Positions 32,307 to 43,477 of a DNA stretch of 64,000 nucleotides are shown piece by piece. The stretch lies in the NCBI GenBank assembly GCA_951394405.1, contig OX596341.1, positions 1,302,001-1,366,000 of the forward strand, read 5' to 3'. The translations under genes were made by a program, and so were the position numbers. The DNA comes from Coprinellus micaceus (Eukaryota > Basidiomycota > Agaricomycetes > Agaricales > Psathyrellaceae). The notes under the pieces were generated by a model, which saw only the letters and a program-made list of their open reading frames with translations, made no database searches and was not told where the DNA came from. Positions within the stretch are counted from its first letter, which is position 1. Each line of letters begins with the position of its first letter.

Positions 32307-34064
32307 TTAAGGCCTATCCCGACGACTTGAAGAGCCAGGCATACCCATGTAGTCCTGCGCATGGAACTCATAAGGCGCTCCTCGGCGAGAATTCCCTCCT
32401 GAAGATACTGAACTGGAGGCTACAGGGTATGGCTGGTGGACGGGCATCGAATAAAGGCTTTGCCCTGCACTTGAACCAGAACCATACCCGGAAGTGAGGA
32501 ATGGGTGGCTCACGTCGACAGCGCGATTCGTCAGGCCGATGTGCTGGAGGGTGGGTTGCTCATAAGGGTCGGTGTTCGGAGCGTAGGACGTTAAGGGGAT
32601 GGGAGTAGGGGAGTAGACGAAGGGATTCGGGTTCTGGAACGCGGAATCGCGAGTATGAGTGAAGGCGCTGCCTGTGGGCGCAGGTGGGCGTACGTGCTCC
32701 TGAAAAGGGATCTGTCGCGCTCGACTTTGCTCTGCGCGATCGGCGTTGACAGCATTCACCAAGGGCCCGATCGACCCTAGCGGACCCTGGAAATGATGAC
32801 GAAGAGTAGTGGATGCTTGGTTACGCGTCCAGTCCCGGACGTTTCCCCAACGGTGGTGGCGTGAGTCAATAGATGCCAATCGAGAGAAGAACTGGGGAGG
32901 AGTGGTGAGATTAAAAGTGGCAGAAGCAGACACCTCATCGACAGAACCGCTGGTCGGAAGGCGATCGGAAGGGCCGTGAAACTCCGAGTTGACTATAATG
33001 TCGAACGAGATATCCATGAGATACTGTACCCCGCCATCTTCAATAAGCCAGCCTAGTCTCCTTTGAACTTGGTCCATAATCAGCTTTAACCCCCGGGGAG
33101 AGCGCCAGTTGCCTATGTTGAGGTCGTGACACGGGATCCAGATGACTTATGTAGATAGCAAGTAAGCCAGAGGAAACGGGAAAAGACGAGGGAATGTGCA
33201 TACCTTTCGATCCGGCGCCAGAGGAAGAACTTGGAGCCTCGTCGTGACGGCGATGGTGGGCGGGAGACTGTGAGCTTCGCTCCCAGGGCGCTGGGGCAGT
33301 CTGCTCGAAGGAGAGAGCTGACGTCATTGCCTGAGCACTAGGGATCAGATGCATCCCATCCGATCGAGACGGGGCAATCCACCTCGATTCGGAACCATCA
33401 TCAGATTCGGTACCGAGGCTGCTATTGCTCGCACTGGCAGAGGTCTGGCTTCGAGCCACGGGGTAGAGGCTAAACTGACTGACTGGATCGACTGAGCTCG
33501 GCGCAAAGCTCGACACGAACGTCATTTGATTTGGGCCATTCTGGGCATTCTGGGCCTCTAGTTCCTTGGTCCTCTGGCGCCTAATCCAATCCAATAGGTC
33601 AATTTATGGATTCGTCGTGTGTGGTAACGCAAACGTACTTATTTTGAAACCAGACCTGGACTTGCCGCTTTCCCAGCCCAAGATGTTCTGCTGTGTATTT
33701 CCGTAGTTGAGTCGAGGGGTACCTGCCCTCGGCGAAGATTTTTTCCATGACGTCGACTTGATGGGGAGACGACCTATGCTTCTTGCGCCGCACACTTCCC
33801 TGGACAGAGTCTTGTGAGACCAGCGACGTGGCTCCTTGGATTTGTTGAGACCCTCCGACCTCGGATCGTGCGTTTGGCCTCACAACCCGGGGTTGCGCAA
33901 CGACAGACTGACCAGGAGGCCCATGTTCGGACGCTATGGAGCGATCGAGTTCCTCGGCGTCAGAGTGTACGACTGGAACCTGTGAGCGACAATTCGCCCC
34001 GAAAAGGTGGTAAGCCCTAGACAAAAATCGATCGCGGCGGATTCAAGCTTACACGCGAGTCCAT
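32307..34064 (-). CDS. Homeodomain transcription factor
   Basis: Four exons: 34053-34064, 33639-33979, 33204-33580, 32307-33145, in frame for 522 residues. A homeodomain lies at about residues 66-125: RRKKHRSS at the start, helix 1 with VDVMEKIF, and recognition helix VQVWFQNKRQR, split by the intron after N-K. It is a typical 60-residue homeodomain. C-terminal to it is a second conserved region seen in fungal homeobox factors (IPCHDLNIGNWRS, then MDQVQRRLGWLIEDG and YLMDISFDIIVNSEF), followed by a Ser/Pro-rich tail. It is probably a nuclear regulator of the basidiomycete Hom1/Hom2 or yeast Phx1 kind, inferred from layout. The 12-nt first exon (MDSR) was chosen because it gives an ATG in frame. 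It is divergent from the coiled-coil gene at 34919. Confidence 0.85.
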
Positions 34065-34482
34065 CAGAGTCTATTGCTTGCACCAGCGGGGAGAGTCTCG
34101 CGATAGGACGAATCGCTCCCCAATAGATATGAGAGTGCCGCCGCGGGGAATGAGAGTGTCGAGATACAGAGTGATGCGAGAACAGCGACTTCACACAGCT
34201 CAGCAAGGCGATGCTCGAGATTGGCGAGTGCGAGTTTCCCAGGAACTCATATCTGGTATAAGTAATGAACCTTATGAACATGAGGAGCCGGACGGCGGTG
34301 ACCTACTCAAGGTTGATGAAGGAAGACCGAAAAAGTCTCTTGAATAGACTCCGGCTCGATGAGGAGACACAGACACAGCCAACGGACGCGTCGTGATTAA
34401 ATCTCTGCAAAAACAGTCGCTCGCGGGGATCATGGAACGGTGCGATGGATGTGATACACCGTCACATACCATTCTGAGACGG

Positions 34483-34520
34483 GTCTTTTATGTGTTACGG
34501 TGTTCTTTACGTGTTACGGT
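34483..34520. repeat. 19-bp imperfect tandem repeat in a divergent promoter
   Basis: Two units, 34483-34501 and 34502-34520, both end gtgttacggt and differ mainly in the first half. They sit between the homeobox gene and the gene at 34919, so they may be paired factor sites. Confidence 0.5.
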
Positions 34521-34918
34521 CGTTTCACGTCGTTTAATAGACGGTCTTCATGTTACCGGCCCCATAGAGTAGTAATTAATCGAAATGCTGTGGAAAGGGT
34601 ACCATCCAAGAACAACAACCCTCGTTTTCGCGGGCCGTTCCACCCCATAACCGGCACAGGGTCTTTGGAAAAGGGAATTCGAAGGACGGTATACGCTGTC
34701 GTTGGCTGATGAAAAGCTGATGTTCAGGGTTCCAATGTGTGACGATCGGAATGGCTGTGGTAGCATCCCGCTACTGAGAAGTTCGATTGCCACGGACGTC
34801 GCGTTGCGTCTTGCACAGCGTAGACAAGATACGGATAGATATATATAGTATAGTATGTGGTGCAGACTTCCTTCGTCGGTATCACGAACTTCTACCTTTT
34901 TCCTTCCCTTCATACGAC

Positions 34919-35701
34919 ATGCCCAAAGCTATCAACACGCCCCTCCGGCATCGGAGGAGGATGCCATTCCGGGCCACGGACACCCCTGATAGCCCGTGTG
35001 ACAGGCGCGCCCAAAGGCGAATGTCCCAGAGGCGCAACACCTTACCTTTGGCATATCGGAACATGATATCTCTAGACCCCTTCATTGGACCGAATCTCAA
35101 TGGGCGGGTCTCGCAGCTAGAGAGACGGCTTCACGAAGGAGTATTACCCTCTGGGCGAGCAGGAGACACCGGTGAGTACCGTAATACTCGATCTTCTCTT
35201 ATTGGTATATTGTCCTCATTATCATCGGCAGGGACAGTTCGAGCGGAGCACGGCGAAGTCGCTCCTGGCTCTGCGCCTCCCCGGGCAGTAGCAACGATCG
35301 CTCATCCAGAGGATCACCGCCTTGAGGAAATCCTGACCAACGTCAAGAAAATGAAAAGCCAAATTCGCCGGCTCGAGCGTGCGAAGATTCGACTCCAGGA
35401 AGAGCTGAAAGACAAGGGCGATGCCTTGAAAGACGCTCGCATGGAGGCGGAGGTAGCGCAAACCCAGTTGCTACGGCTCGAGGATTCGACGAGTCTATTG
35501 GGAATTGCGAATCAGAAGGTGGAGCAGCTGACCGAAGTAATGGGGGATCTCAAGAGCGAAGCCTCAAAATTCAGGCGGTGGTGGTTGACCGAGTACCATT
35601 CGCTGAAGGTTGTATCAGCTCTCCTCCCTTCCCCAGATGAAGTCGTTGAGATTATATCCTCCTCTCAAGAGCGTTTCCTGGCTTACTCTGATGGCTTGTA
35701 G
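34919..35701 (+). CDS. Coiled-coil protein of unknown function
   Basis: Two exons, 34919-35171 and 35232-35701, giving 240 residues. The 60-nt intron (gtgagt...cag) is open in frame but has clear splice sites. The N-terminus is basic (RHRRRMPFRA, RRAQRRMSQRR). From about residue 120 a long heptad-like coiled coil runs through IRRLERAKIRLQEELKDKGD and VEQLTEVMGDLKSEA. The last 30 residues contain SALLPSPDEVVEIISSSQ. No signal peptide or membrane segment is seen and no family is recognised. The layout suits a structural or adaptor protein. It shares an 854-nt intergenic region with the homeobox gene. Confidence 0.65.
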   Translation: MPKAINTPLRHRRRMPFRATDTPDSPCDRRAQRRMSQRRNTLPLAYRNMISLDPFIGPNLNGRVSQLERRLHEGVLPSGRAGDTGEYRNTRSSLIGILSSLSSAGTVRAEHGEVAPGSAPPRAVATIAHPEDHRLEEILTNVKKMKSQIRRLERAKIRLQEELKDKGDALKDARMEAEVAQTQLLRLEDSTSLLGIANQKVEQLTEVMGDLKSEASKFRRWWLTEYHSLKVVSALLPSPDEVVEIISSSQERFLAYSDGL

Positions 35702-36220
35702 TTGTATGTATCTTTTTCTCTTCGTGTCGGACAATTACGGACAAAAGGACGCTAGATACTTCGTATTGTATCGCTGTTCGTTGCTTGCTCTGTAGTTTCG
35801 GGACAATCCAGTATGCTCGATGCCCTCTGGGTTGTCAAACTTGTCGCTTCGATCGTTGCTGCTACTCGAGAGTCTCTCACACGAACTGGGGTATCGAAGA
35901 CCACCACTCTCTGCGGAGCCACCGAACGGGCTCGATTGACCAAACGCGGTCACTGGAACTGTCCTTGACCAAGAAGTTGTTGGTCCATGTGGACGCACGG
36001 AAAAGTTCATACCTAACGCATTGGAACTCCGCCTGCCACCGCTTTCAAAAACGATAACTTTATTTGGGGTGCGCAATTGGGCCGGTAGCGGCGGGAAATG
36101 AGAGGTGATAAAAAGCGATGGGCACTCTCGCCAACACCGTGATTGCCAGTGGGTTTTAGAGGGATCTCCCTAGTTCAAGTTACCATTCATTGCTCAATGC
36201 TGGTGAAGCGCCGGCGCTCG
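35702..36220. other. Intergenic, no gene recognised
   Basis: A 519-nt stretch between the plus-strand coiled-coil gene and minus-strand coding. Minus 35735-36076 is open but overlaps the 3' side of the plus gene and has no support. Confidence 0.35.
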
Positions 36221-36854
36221 TCAAGGGACGATTCTGGTTCGAACGGGGCCACTGTCATGCTCTCCGCTCTCCTGTAGACTCTGAGGACCATTAGAGTGCG
36301 TTCTCTCTAGATTCTCTACGGAGCCAATGGTTGGTATCCGCCAGGGCAGACCCGCGATCACCTTTCGCCAATTAAAGCTCGAAGTCTTGGAACCAGAACG
36401 CTGCACCGTATGACGGTGCCTCAGTCGTGACTCGCTTTGAACTGGCTTGCTGCCACCACTCCGAGGGCTGTTCACCATACCTCTGGGCCCGCCACGAAGT
36501 CTAGAAATGTGAGTCTTTGGGTATGCCTAAGCTTGGGCTAGCTCCTGCCTCTGTTCCAATCTGGCGGGAGGGGAAATTTGAAACCCCTGGCACTACCTCT
36601 AGGCTCGAGCGGGAGATCATCCTCAAATGGTCTTCGTTCGAGTAGTATAATGTCCCATTGAAGGACCCAATGTATCCGCTCCTCTCTGATAGGGCGCCAC
36701 TCTGCGTTCGTAGGAATTGCGCCTTGCGCTTACTCACTCGGGTAGAGATCGCCTGCTTTGCGGCCTCCCATAAAACGACTTTAGAGGCCGTGGGTGGCCA
36801 CCCGCTGCTCTCGAGATGCACCTTCTGCGTGTCGAAATGCCCAGCCCTCAGCAC
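36221..36854 (-). CDS. Unknown protein, partly resolved model
   Basis: Minus-strand coding signal in two parts. 36221-36500 follows a ttctag acceptor and encodes LRGGPRGMVNSPRSGG, a basic Ser/Arg-rich stretch and a stop. Upstream, 36600-36854 encodes ASKVVLWEAAKQAIS and SGYIGSFNGTLYYSNEDHL. The donor between them was not fixed, because the obvious gtagtg site is out of phase. The first part begins without ATG, so 5' exons are missing. No family is recognised. An alternative is a pseudogene. Confidence 0.3.
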
Positions 36855-37097
36855 TTGAAATTTCCAGTATCAGCATTGTCCGAGTGCAAACCAGGGCAAG
36901 TCCATATGAATAGCGATGGTACAGTCAATAGGAAATGCAATCCTCTGATACTCCTACTCTCAACTTGAAGGGACCCAATCTACGATTTCCGCAGAGCACT
37001 ACTGCGTCGGCGAGCCCTTCCCGGCCACTGCCCCTCCGCAACCTCCCTGGATCGGGGTGACGTTCTCTGTGTGGGGATGATTGTCCGGCTCGCACCC

Positions 37098-38155
37098 TTA
37101 TGCGTGCCCGGGCGCTTCTCTGTTCTGAGTGTCGGGTTGACACGCTTGCTCGGATGAGTCACCAGTTGGCAGATTTGGTACGCTCGCCCTTTCCTTTGCG
37201 GCTAGGGTCAACATTCAGGTCAGTTGTCCATATCATTCGTGAGAATGGCTATACTGACATTCGAAGTACAGTTCTTTGAGGAAAACTCCAACCAACTGGC
37301 GAGATAGCTCACATAATTGGTCATAGCTGTCGAATATCTCGTAAAGGGTCTGCACCCACTCGTCCAGAGCCCTCCCGTTCACTGCCTTCTTCTCGGGACT
37401 TGAACCTTCGAAGTTGAGTAAGGCGACGCGGTACATGCAGATTGCAGTGGCAACTCTCTCAAATGTGAGAGGCTCGGGGGGGCTGGATGCTTCCGTCGAA
37501 GGCGCCGGGGAGAGCGTTCCGGGCGCACCATGGAGGGGGATTGTCAAGGGAGGTAGAGAGCGAAACTTTGGGTTGATAGAGGCGCTATGAAGCCTAGATA
37601 GAAAGATCAGAGCGGGAGAAGGTCAGTAAAGCTCAGGGACGAGGAGCGCCGAAACCAGGCGGCTTTAGGGGTGAGGGCTGTTCAAGATAACAGACCCTGG
37701 CACTCACGAGGGGACTCTAGAGAGGGCATGGAGGTTGTCCACCAATCCAAGGTGAAGAGCGTTCTCCATCATGGATCCGAGTAAGCGTTTCGACGATTCT
37801 GCGCGGTGAACAATGACGAGGGAAAGTGAGGTCAGATGAGAGTGGTGCAGTGAGGCAAACTAGTGTGGCGAGGCTCGTGCTACGATGGACAAAACGGAAT
37901 GACGTGTGCTTATAAGCACTCCCGCGCTGATTGCATGTGGCCGTCAGCATCTCCGAATCATCTCCTAGCTGTGCTCTCCAGTGCACCAGAACACTCATGG
38001 ATCCCGGTGCGGCCTCATTAATGCCCAAAATCACAAGCGATACATGAGCTCCGCTCAAGTGAAGGAGAGCTTCATCGTCCAAGCTCTGTTGAACCAGAAA
38101 CCTATTCGGGTGTTTTAAACATTTGTCCCGAATAAGGTCCTCTGCACTGATACCC
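37098..38155 (-). CDS. Unknown protein, multi-exon, 5' end unresolved
   Basis: Exons on the minus strand are 37884-38155, 37708-37798, 37259-37593 and 37098-37201, with phases that agree at all three junctions. The product reads GISAEDLIRDKCLKHPNRFL, then LHLSGAHVSLVILGINEA, MMENALHLGLVDNLHALSR, a Pro/Ser-rich link, and FERVATAICMYRVALLNFEG followed by YEIFDSYDQLCELSRQLVGV. It ends in a short polar tail. It is mostly helical, without a signal peptide, and no family is recognised. The first exon listed opens after a possible ctgag acceptor at 38156. An upstream ATG exon near 38300 (MHLASSEAVQTSF) is plausible but its phase did not fit. A minimal protein could start at 37772. Confidence 0.45.
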
Positions 38156-41100
38156 CTCAGTTATAATCAGGGAGGCCGAAGGTTTGATGAGACGGGCCGT
38201 CCACAAATTTCTGCACCGGACTCCTTACCACACTCCCAGTCCATGCCAAGACTTTCGAATGAAGTTTGCACAGCTTCAGACGAGGCCAAGTGCATGGTTA
38301 GACCCTATGGTAGGCCCAGCCTACGGCTACTGGTCTCAGCGAGGTGACCTACACCTAGCAGGTTAGTTCCAAGGAGAATATTACTAAAGGAAGGCTTGCA
38401 ACCACGGTATTGCACTGGCCTTTCCCAGCCTGAGAGAGGTTGGCATGCTCCTCGCACTTAGAAGGGCGCGTTGAAAGTAAGTGCCTACTAGCCTCTTGGG
38501 ATCTGAGCGCACGGTTGTGGCAGTATACATTGCGTCCTGGTGGAAGGGGGAGCGCTGGTCCTGTGGAAACGCAACGAAACAACCGTAATGTAGAGAGCTA
38601 CCGAAGAGATGTTGGCTTGAACTCGAGTCTGTCCTGGAATACCAGGACACACAACTGCGAATCGATGGTCACGGTATGTTGCAACCGTCTGTGGTGGCTA
38701 GACTTGATCCGGGTCGTGAATGATCACCAAGTGATGGCTCCCCACTCTGCCGTGATTCGGCATCGCTGGTCACGAGCCGTCCTCGACCCGTTCAATTACT
38801 ATTGCCTTGTAGTAGCTTCACCGCGAACCAGGATCCACTGCAGCGCGACAAGAAGGTCACCTACCGAGCTTCCACTAGCCATCATGCGACAAAGGATGAC
38901 ACCCCCTGCCACCGCCGTGACATGCAGTCGCGGCCGTGCTGCACTACGCTACTTGGGCATGCTCTACGCAGGCGGCGCAGGTGCAACACTTGAGAATCTA
39001 CTGCCTTGAACTTGACATTTACAATGGCAACGACCCCGGGTCCTTCCGAAAGCCTCGAAGGACTCACAAATTTACGACCTGAACACCCTCCGATCCGTTG
39101 CTCAGACCAGCGCTATCCAGACTCTACTGGCAGCCTTCGGCACTACTGGGTTCTTGTCGCGCATCCTACTTCCCAGGCAGACTCGTGCTTCGTTTGCCAT
39201 GGCAGCCTCTCAACTCCGTGCCACGTCGATTCGCGGAGACAAGCGATGCGGCGTTCTCCAGCCTTAGAGCCGCTGAAGCAAGGTGACCCTACGACACCCC
39301 TGCTTGAATTGCGCGCCAACCTATCTCAGTACAACTACAGGTAGCCAGGAACTGCAAAACACATCGTCATCGGCTTTCAGTACGCAGAGGCGGCACTAAT
39401 CTCGGCGGGCCTCGATGTGGGCATGCACTCGAATGTCGCGGTGTAACGTACCGTGCGTGTGCCAGCACGCAACCAACAGCATTGAGTGGCGCGGCTTCTC
39501 AAAGCACCGAATGGCCAACGAGAGGCGGAGTACACTATTCGTGGCGACATTCGAGCTTCTGCCCTTTGAGCCAACACATTGGTAAAAGACGTCCTCATCG
39601 CTGGCATGCAAGTCCCTGCCTTCGGGGAATTCTCCTACGATCACTTGGGAGGTACAGCTGAATCGAATCTGTCTATGGCCACGAGCGAAGAGGATCTCCA
39701 AGTACTCTTGGCGATACCGATTGCTAACGAAATCGCTGTCGCCTCAGAGCCCGATTGAATCCCATGACCTCAGGACAGCATGCCTGGGGTGTGGACACAA
39801 GCCCATCATCATGATCTCGTCATTTCCCGGAGCACCGGGGCTCTCCTATGCCAGCGCCCTTCTGATTCAATCACTGAGTCTAAGCAGAATTGCGGAGAGC
39901 AACCTACAAATCAGGGGATGGACAGACGTCACGAACGAGGACGCTCAGGGTAAAGGGGCACCCCCTTGTCTCTCGTCCAACCAGGGAATGTGACAATGCC
40001 TTGCGGAAGGTCGCCGACCCTGTGAACGCATGGCACCACCCTTCCTACGATACTGCAACAGGACCTACGCCCGCCCTCGCGGTCCACTGTAAAAGTCTTC
40101 AACGCAACCCGAATTCCAACCCTAGTGATGCCCCCGCCGAGGAAGAAAGAACCCCCAAGTCAACGCTCCAGCTTGAGCGACCCCACATGTAGAGTCTCGC
40201 CTAGCCATGTAGTGGGCGCTTAATCGTGACTTAAAGGTGAACTCACTCGCTACACCTCCTGCCTGAGTCTGACGTAGGGGAATTGTAGGCCATGGTGTCC
40301 TACGATCTTCGGTCTTCCTCGAGTCGGCTTACGGCCGCAGCTTGGGCGCGTCGTTCCCAATCGTAGGGAATGTTACGGCTTCGCCGGCCGGCAGCGGTCG
40401 AGATTAATACTTTCGTGCCTGCAACTGGGGTGGGGCAGTATATTCGAAGAACTCCTAGAATAAACCGAAATGTGCATAAATCCCTAGAAACGATTGAGGG
40501 TTGTAAGTTCTCAAAATGGACTTCTCCATATCAGGCGGCCTCTGCATTGTTGGCGCGGCTCATTTAATACTGTGAAAGGGGGCAGTGGGGCAGTGCGCCC
40601 ATCAAGGACGTGTCATGTGGAACTCGGGACCTCGGTGTGGGTGAGTATCGAACGTTCGGTATAGGAAGGGAGACGATTGGGCGTAGAGCTTGCAATGAGG
40701 CGAGCTGTGTCGTCCTCGAGGCAATGCACTGCAGCACCAATCACGTCCAGATGAAAACATTTTTGTACCTAGATGTAGGGACGGTGCCCTCACTTCAATA
40801 GCGATGAGAACGGAGATCTAAGCCAATACGATTGCCAGCCGTCCCCCAGTTGCAGAGACAACATGACCTTCCTAACGTGAACGAACAATAAGGGTTCCGT
40901 ACACGGTATCTTGCGGACGATTAATAGGTCGACCTACACAGAGTAAATTGAACGGTTTGCGGGAGAAGCGTTGCGGGGAACCTGTGCCGTTGTATTGGGC
41001 TTGCACCGCCCAACACCTCGTGTCGCAATACCCACCTGGCTTCGCCTTTCGCTGGAGGTCTGTTGGGAGGTACCCCAAATATTGAACACCGGAGCTAGGT

Positions 41101-41402
41101 GATTAATTCCCTATCTCGGGGAGTTAATGGCGCCCATTACCTCTTTCGGCAGACTTTGGCGGAATCGCGTTATTAACTCTCGCAAACATGGGCGCCTAAT
41201 GTTGGCCGAAGTAGCATCACATCGAGCACTGGCTGCAGTGAGGGAGGGTCGAAGGGGAGACGTAAAGCAAACCGGTATAAAAGGCTGCTCCATTCAACAC
41301 ATCCAAAACCCCATCGATTTCGAACACACTTTCCCCTCATCTCTGAGAACCAACTCCAAACCACAACCCGTGAATCCTTCAAACCCGCCGGAGCCTACTA
41401 CG
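38156..41402. other. Long stretch without a supported gene
   Basis: Frames at 38440-39009, 39006-39344, minus 39396-39701 and 39890-40192 are open but carry no recognised domain and no consistent splice structure. The sequence may hold decayed genes. Near 41100-41210 there are partly inverted ggcgccc / gggcgcc blocks in the presumed promoter of the gene at 41403. Confidence 0.3.
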
Positions 41403-43477
41403 ATGGCGCATCACCACCGTGACCAGTTCGGAAATCAAGGTGACTCTGCTCCATTTAGAAGAAGTGGCGGCGTCAGTGATCATGAGGCTGACTACGTTCA
41501 AGTTCAACACCCGTCAGTCCCAACCTCTCCTACGGAAAACCAAGATGAAGACTCCATCTACGCCGACGACGATGATACTGCCGTGAGTCATGGATTCTAG
41601 TGTTTCATTCTGGGGCGGATGCGAGCTCAAATCTCTCAGCGTTTCCACACATTCCAACCGCGTGCCGCCGCCGATGTCGTTCAGCCCCCCAGCCAGCAGC
41701 AGCCCCCTCGAGTCGTTGAGCATCTCAGGCGCTGCTTAGAAGTCTACGAGGTCATGGACAGTGAAGCTGTCGGAGCAGATCCACATCTTGAGAACCTGTG
41801 AGTCGTCGCTCTCCCTCCTTGTGTTCAGCAGAGGTTTATATGGGATTCAGCACCGCTGCCCTCGAACGGGCCATACGTTCCCAGTCGTCCTCGACGACCT
41901 CTTACAAAAAGCGCCCACTCCCGCCGAAACCTGAGTCCCCCCGCGTCGCGGCTCCCTCATCAATGGAGCCCTCGGTCTCTAGACCACAGCAGCAGTTGAT
42001 TCCTCCATCGCCCATGTCCACTGGGTTTAGGACGGCGTTGTCCTCGCCATCGGCAGATCCTTCTCACGTATCGTTAAATCCACCCCCATACGCGCCATTG
42101 CCACCTGCTCAACCTCAGGCATCCAATCGCTCCTCTCCGAACTTAGGTTCTAGTTCCACTACCACTCGTTCCTCGCCATCCAGCCCCTACAATGCCAGCC
42201 GCGGCAATTATCATCCGACCCAGCCCTCCCCTCTGGGTCAACGGACCTCGGTGGATGTACGTCTTTTGAAGCGTTGTATCCCTCCCGAACCCTGGCTAAC
42301 TTCGCAAAAATTTGTCTAGCCCATGACAGATATCACAGAGGCGCTGGACCCCGAGGATATAGTGCCGCATAGGAGGGAAGGGTCCTGGCAGCGCCGGGTC
42401 GCACTTCCCGATTCAGCATCGCAGGCTCCAGGCTCTCCAAGCGCTTCGCCACTCTTCAGAGTGGCTCCCCCTCGGCCTATTGGCAGCCGGAATCCTCAAC
42501 CCCGATCTCAACCCCAGTCTCCATCGTTCAGCTCCATGCCTACTGTTGGGCACCAAACCCACCTCTCTCTCGACCAAAGCCGGTCGTTGGAGAACAACTC
42601 TACCTCCCCTTCCCTCTCTTCCGGTCGATGGGGTCCGCAGGGGGACGACCCCACCTCCCCTACCCTCTCAACCGGTCAAAGGCGCCCATTGGAGACTAGT
42701 CCCACGCCTTCCCTCCCAACTGGGTCACCATATGGCAGCCCCGTTGCCCGTCAACGACCTCCCATGACATTCACCCCCAACAGGCGTACGCCCTCCGAGA
42801 GTAGCAACGCCCCTCCCGTCCCCATCAACCTCACTCCAGCACACACCACCAGGGCCTTCTCCGCCTCGCCAGCTCCGACACCCTCCCCGAACAACACGAC
42901 TTGTGCGGGGGATATACCCAGTGGATCGTTCCCAAATCATGCCGCCGTCGAAGACCGGCCTGACGCCACCACCGCGCAGTTGTTGTTCCGAATCCAGGAC
43001 CTCAAGTCCAGCGTGTTCGCTCTGGAGAAGAGGTTAGGAGAGACCCGAGCCAGCTACAAGACTTTGGGCCACACCATCGACAAACTATACACTGGGCAAG
43101 GCATGGACAAGGTGTCGCCGAAGAGGCCTGCCACAAAGCCTTGTCGGTACAGGGTCATCGACCGGAAGGACGAAATTATACCCTGCGAGTGCCATGAAGA
43201 CATACAGTCGGCGTACGGCGGATTATGCTCGCACCCTAGGCTGATATGTGATCTCGTTCCAACCAACATTCGCCTCGAGGATGGTCCTAAATTCTACCAT
43301 CGCGCCTGGAAGGCCGGTGGCCTGGACCACTTCGAATATCTCAAGATCCTGATCGCGCACGGCGTCGCGTTGTGCACAATTCCATATCCCCGCGCCGCAG
43401 ACGACACGTTTCGCAACCAATCGCTCCCTCTATTCGGAGACTTCAGCGGGGGAGGGGGAGGTGTAGGCCGAGGCTGA
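41403..43477 (+). CDS. Long Pro/Ser-rich protein with conserved-looking C-terminus
   Basis: Four exons: 41403-41582, 41640-41797, 41851-42256, 42320-43477, in frame for 633 residues. The third acceptor was set at 41850 because only it preserves phase (HLENL-TAALERAIRSQ). After a short His- and Asp-rich N-terminus, residues about 110-420 are low-complexity Pro/Ser/Thr with several PPLPPKP-like motifs that could bind SH3 domains. A short coiled coil follows (LFRIQDLKSSVFALEKRLGE). The compact C-terminal 150 residues contain CECHEDIQSAYGGLCSHPRL and WKAGGLDHFEYLKILIAHGV, with several Cys and His that might bind metal. No family is recognised. The layout suggests a scaffold or cell-cortex protein; this is inference. 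Confidence 0.65.

Noticed and set aside
32307..34064. Mating-type (HD) locus
   Set aside because: Only one homeodomain gene, of the Hom1/Hom2-like layout. There is no divergent HD1/HD2 pair and no flanking mip-type peptidase in the window.
38440..39009. 189-codon frame
   Set aside because: No domain, and its composition and neighbours do not look coding.
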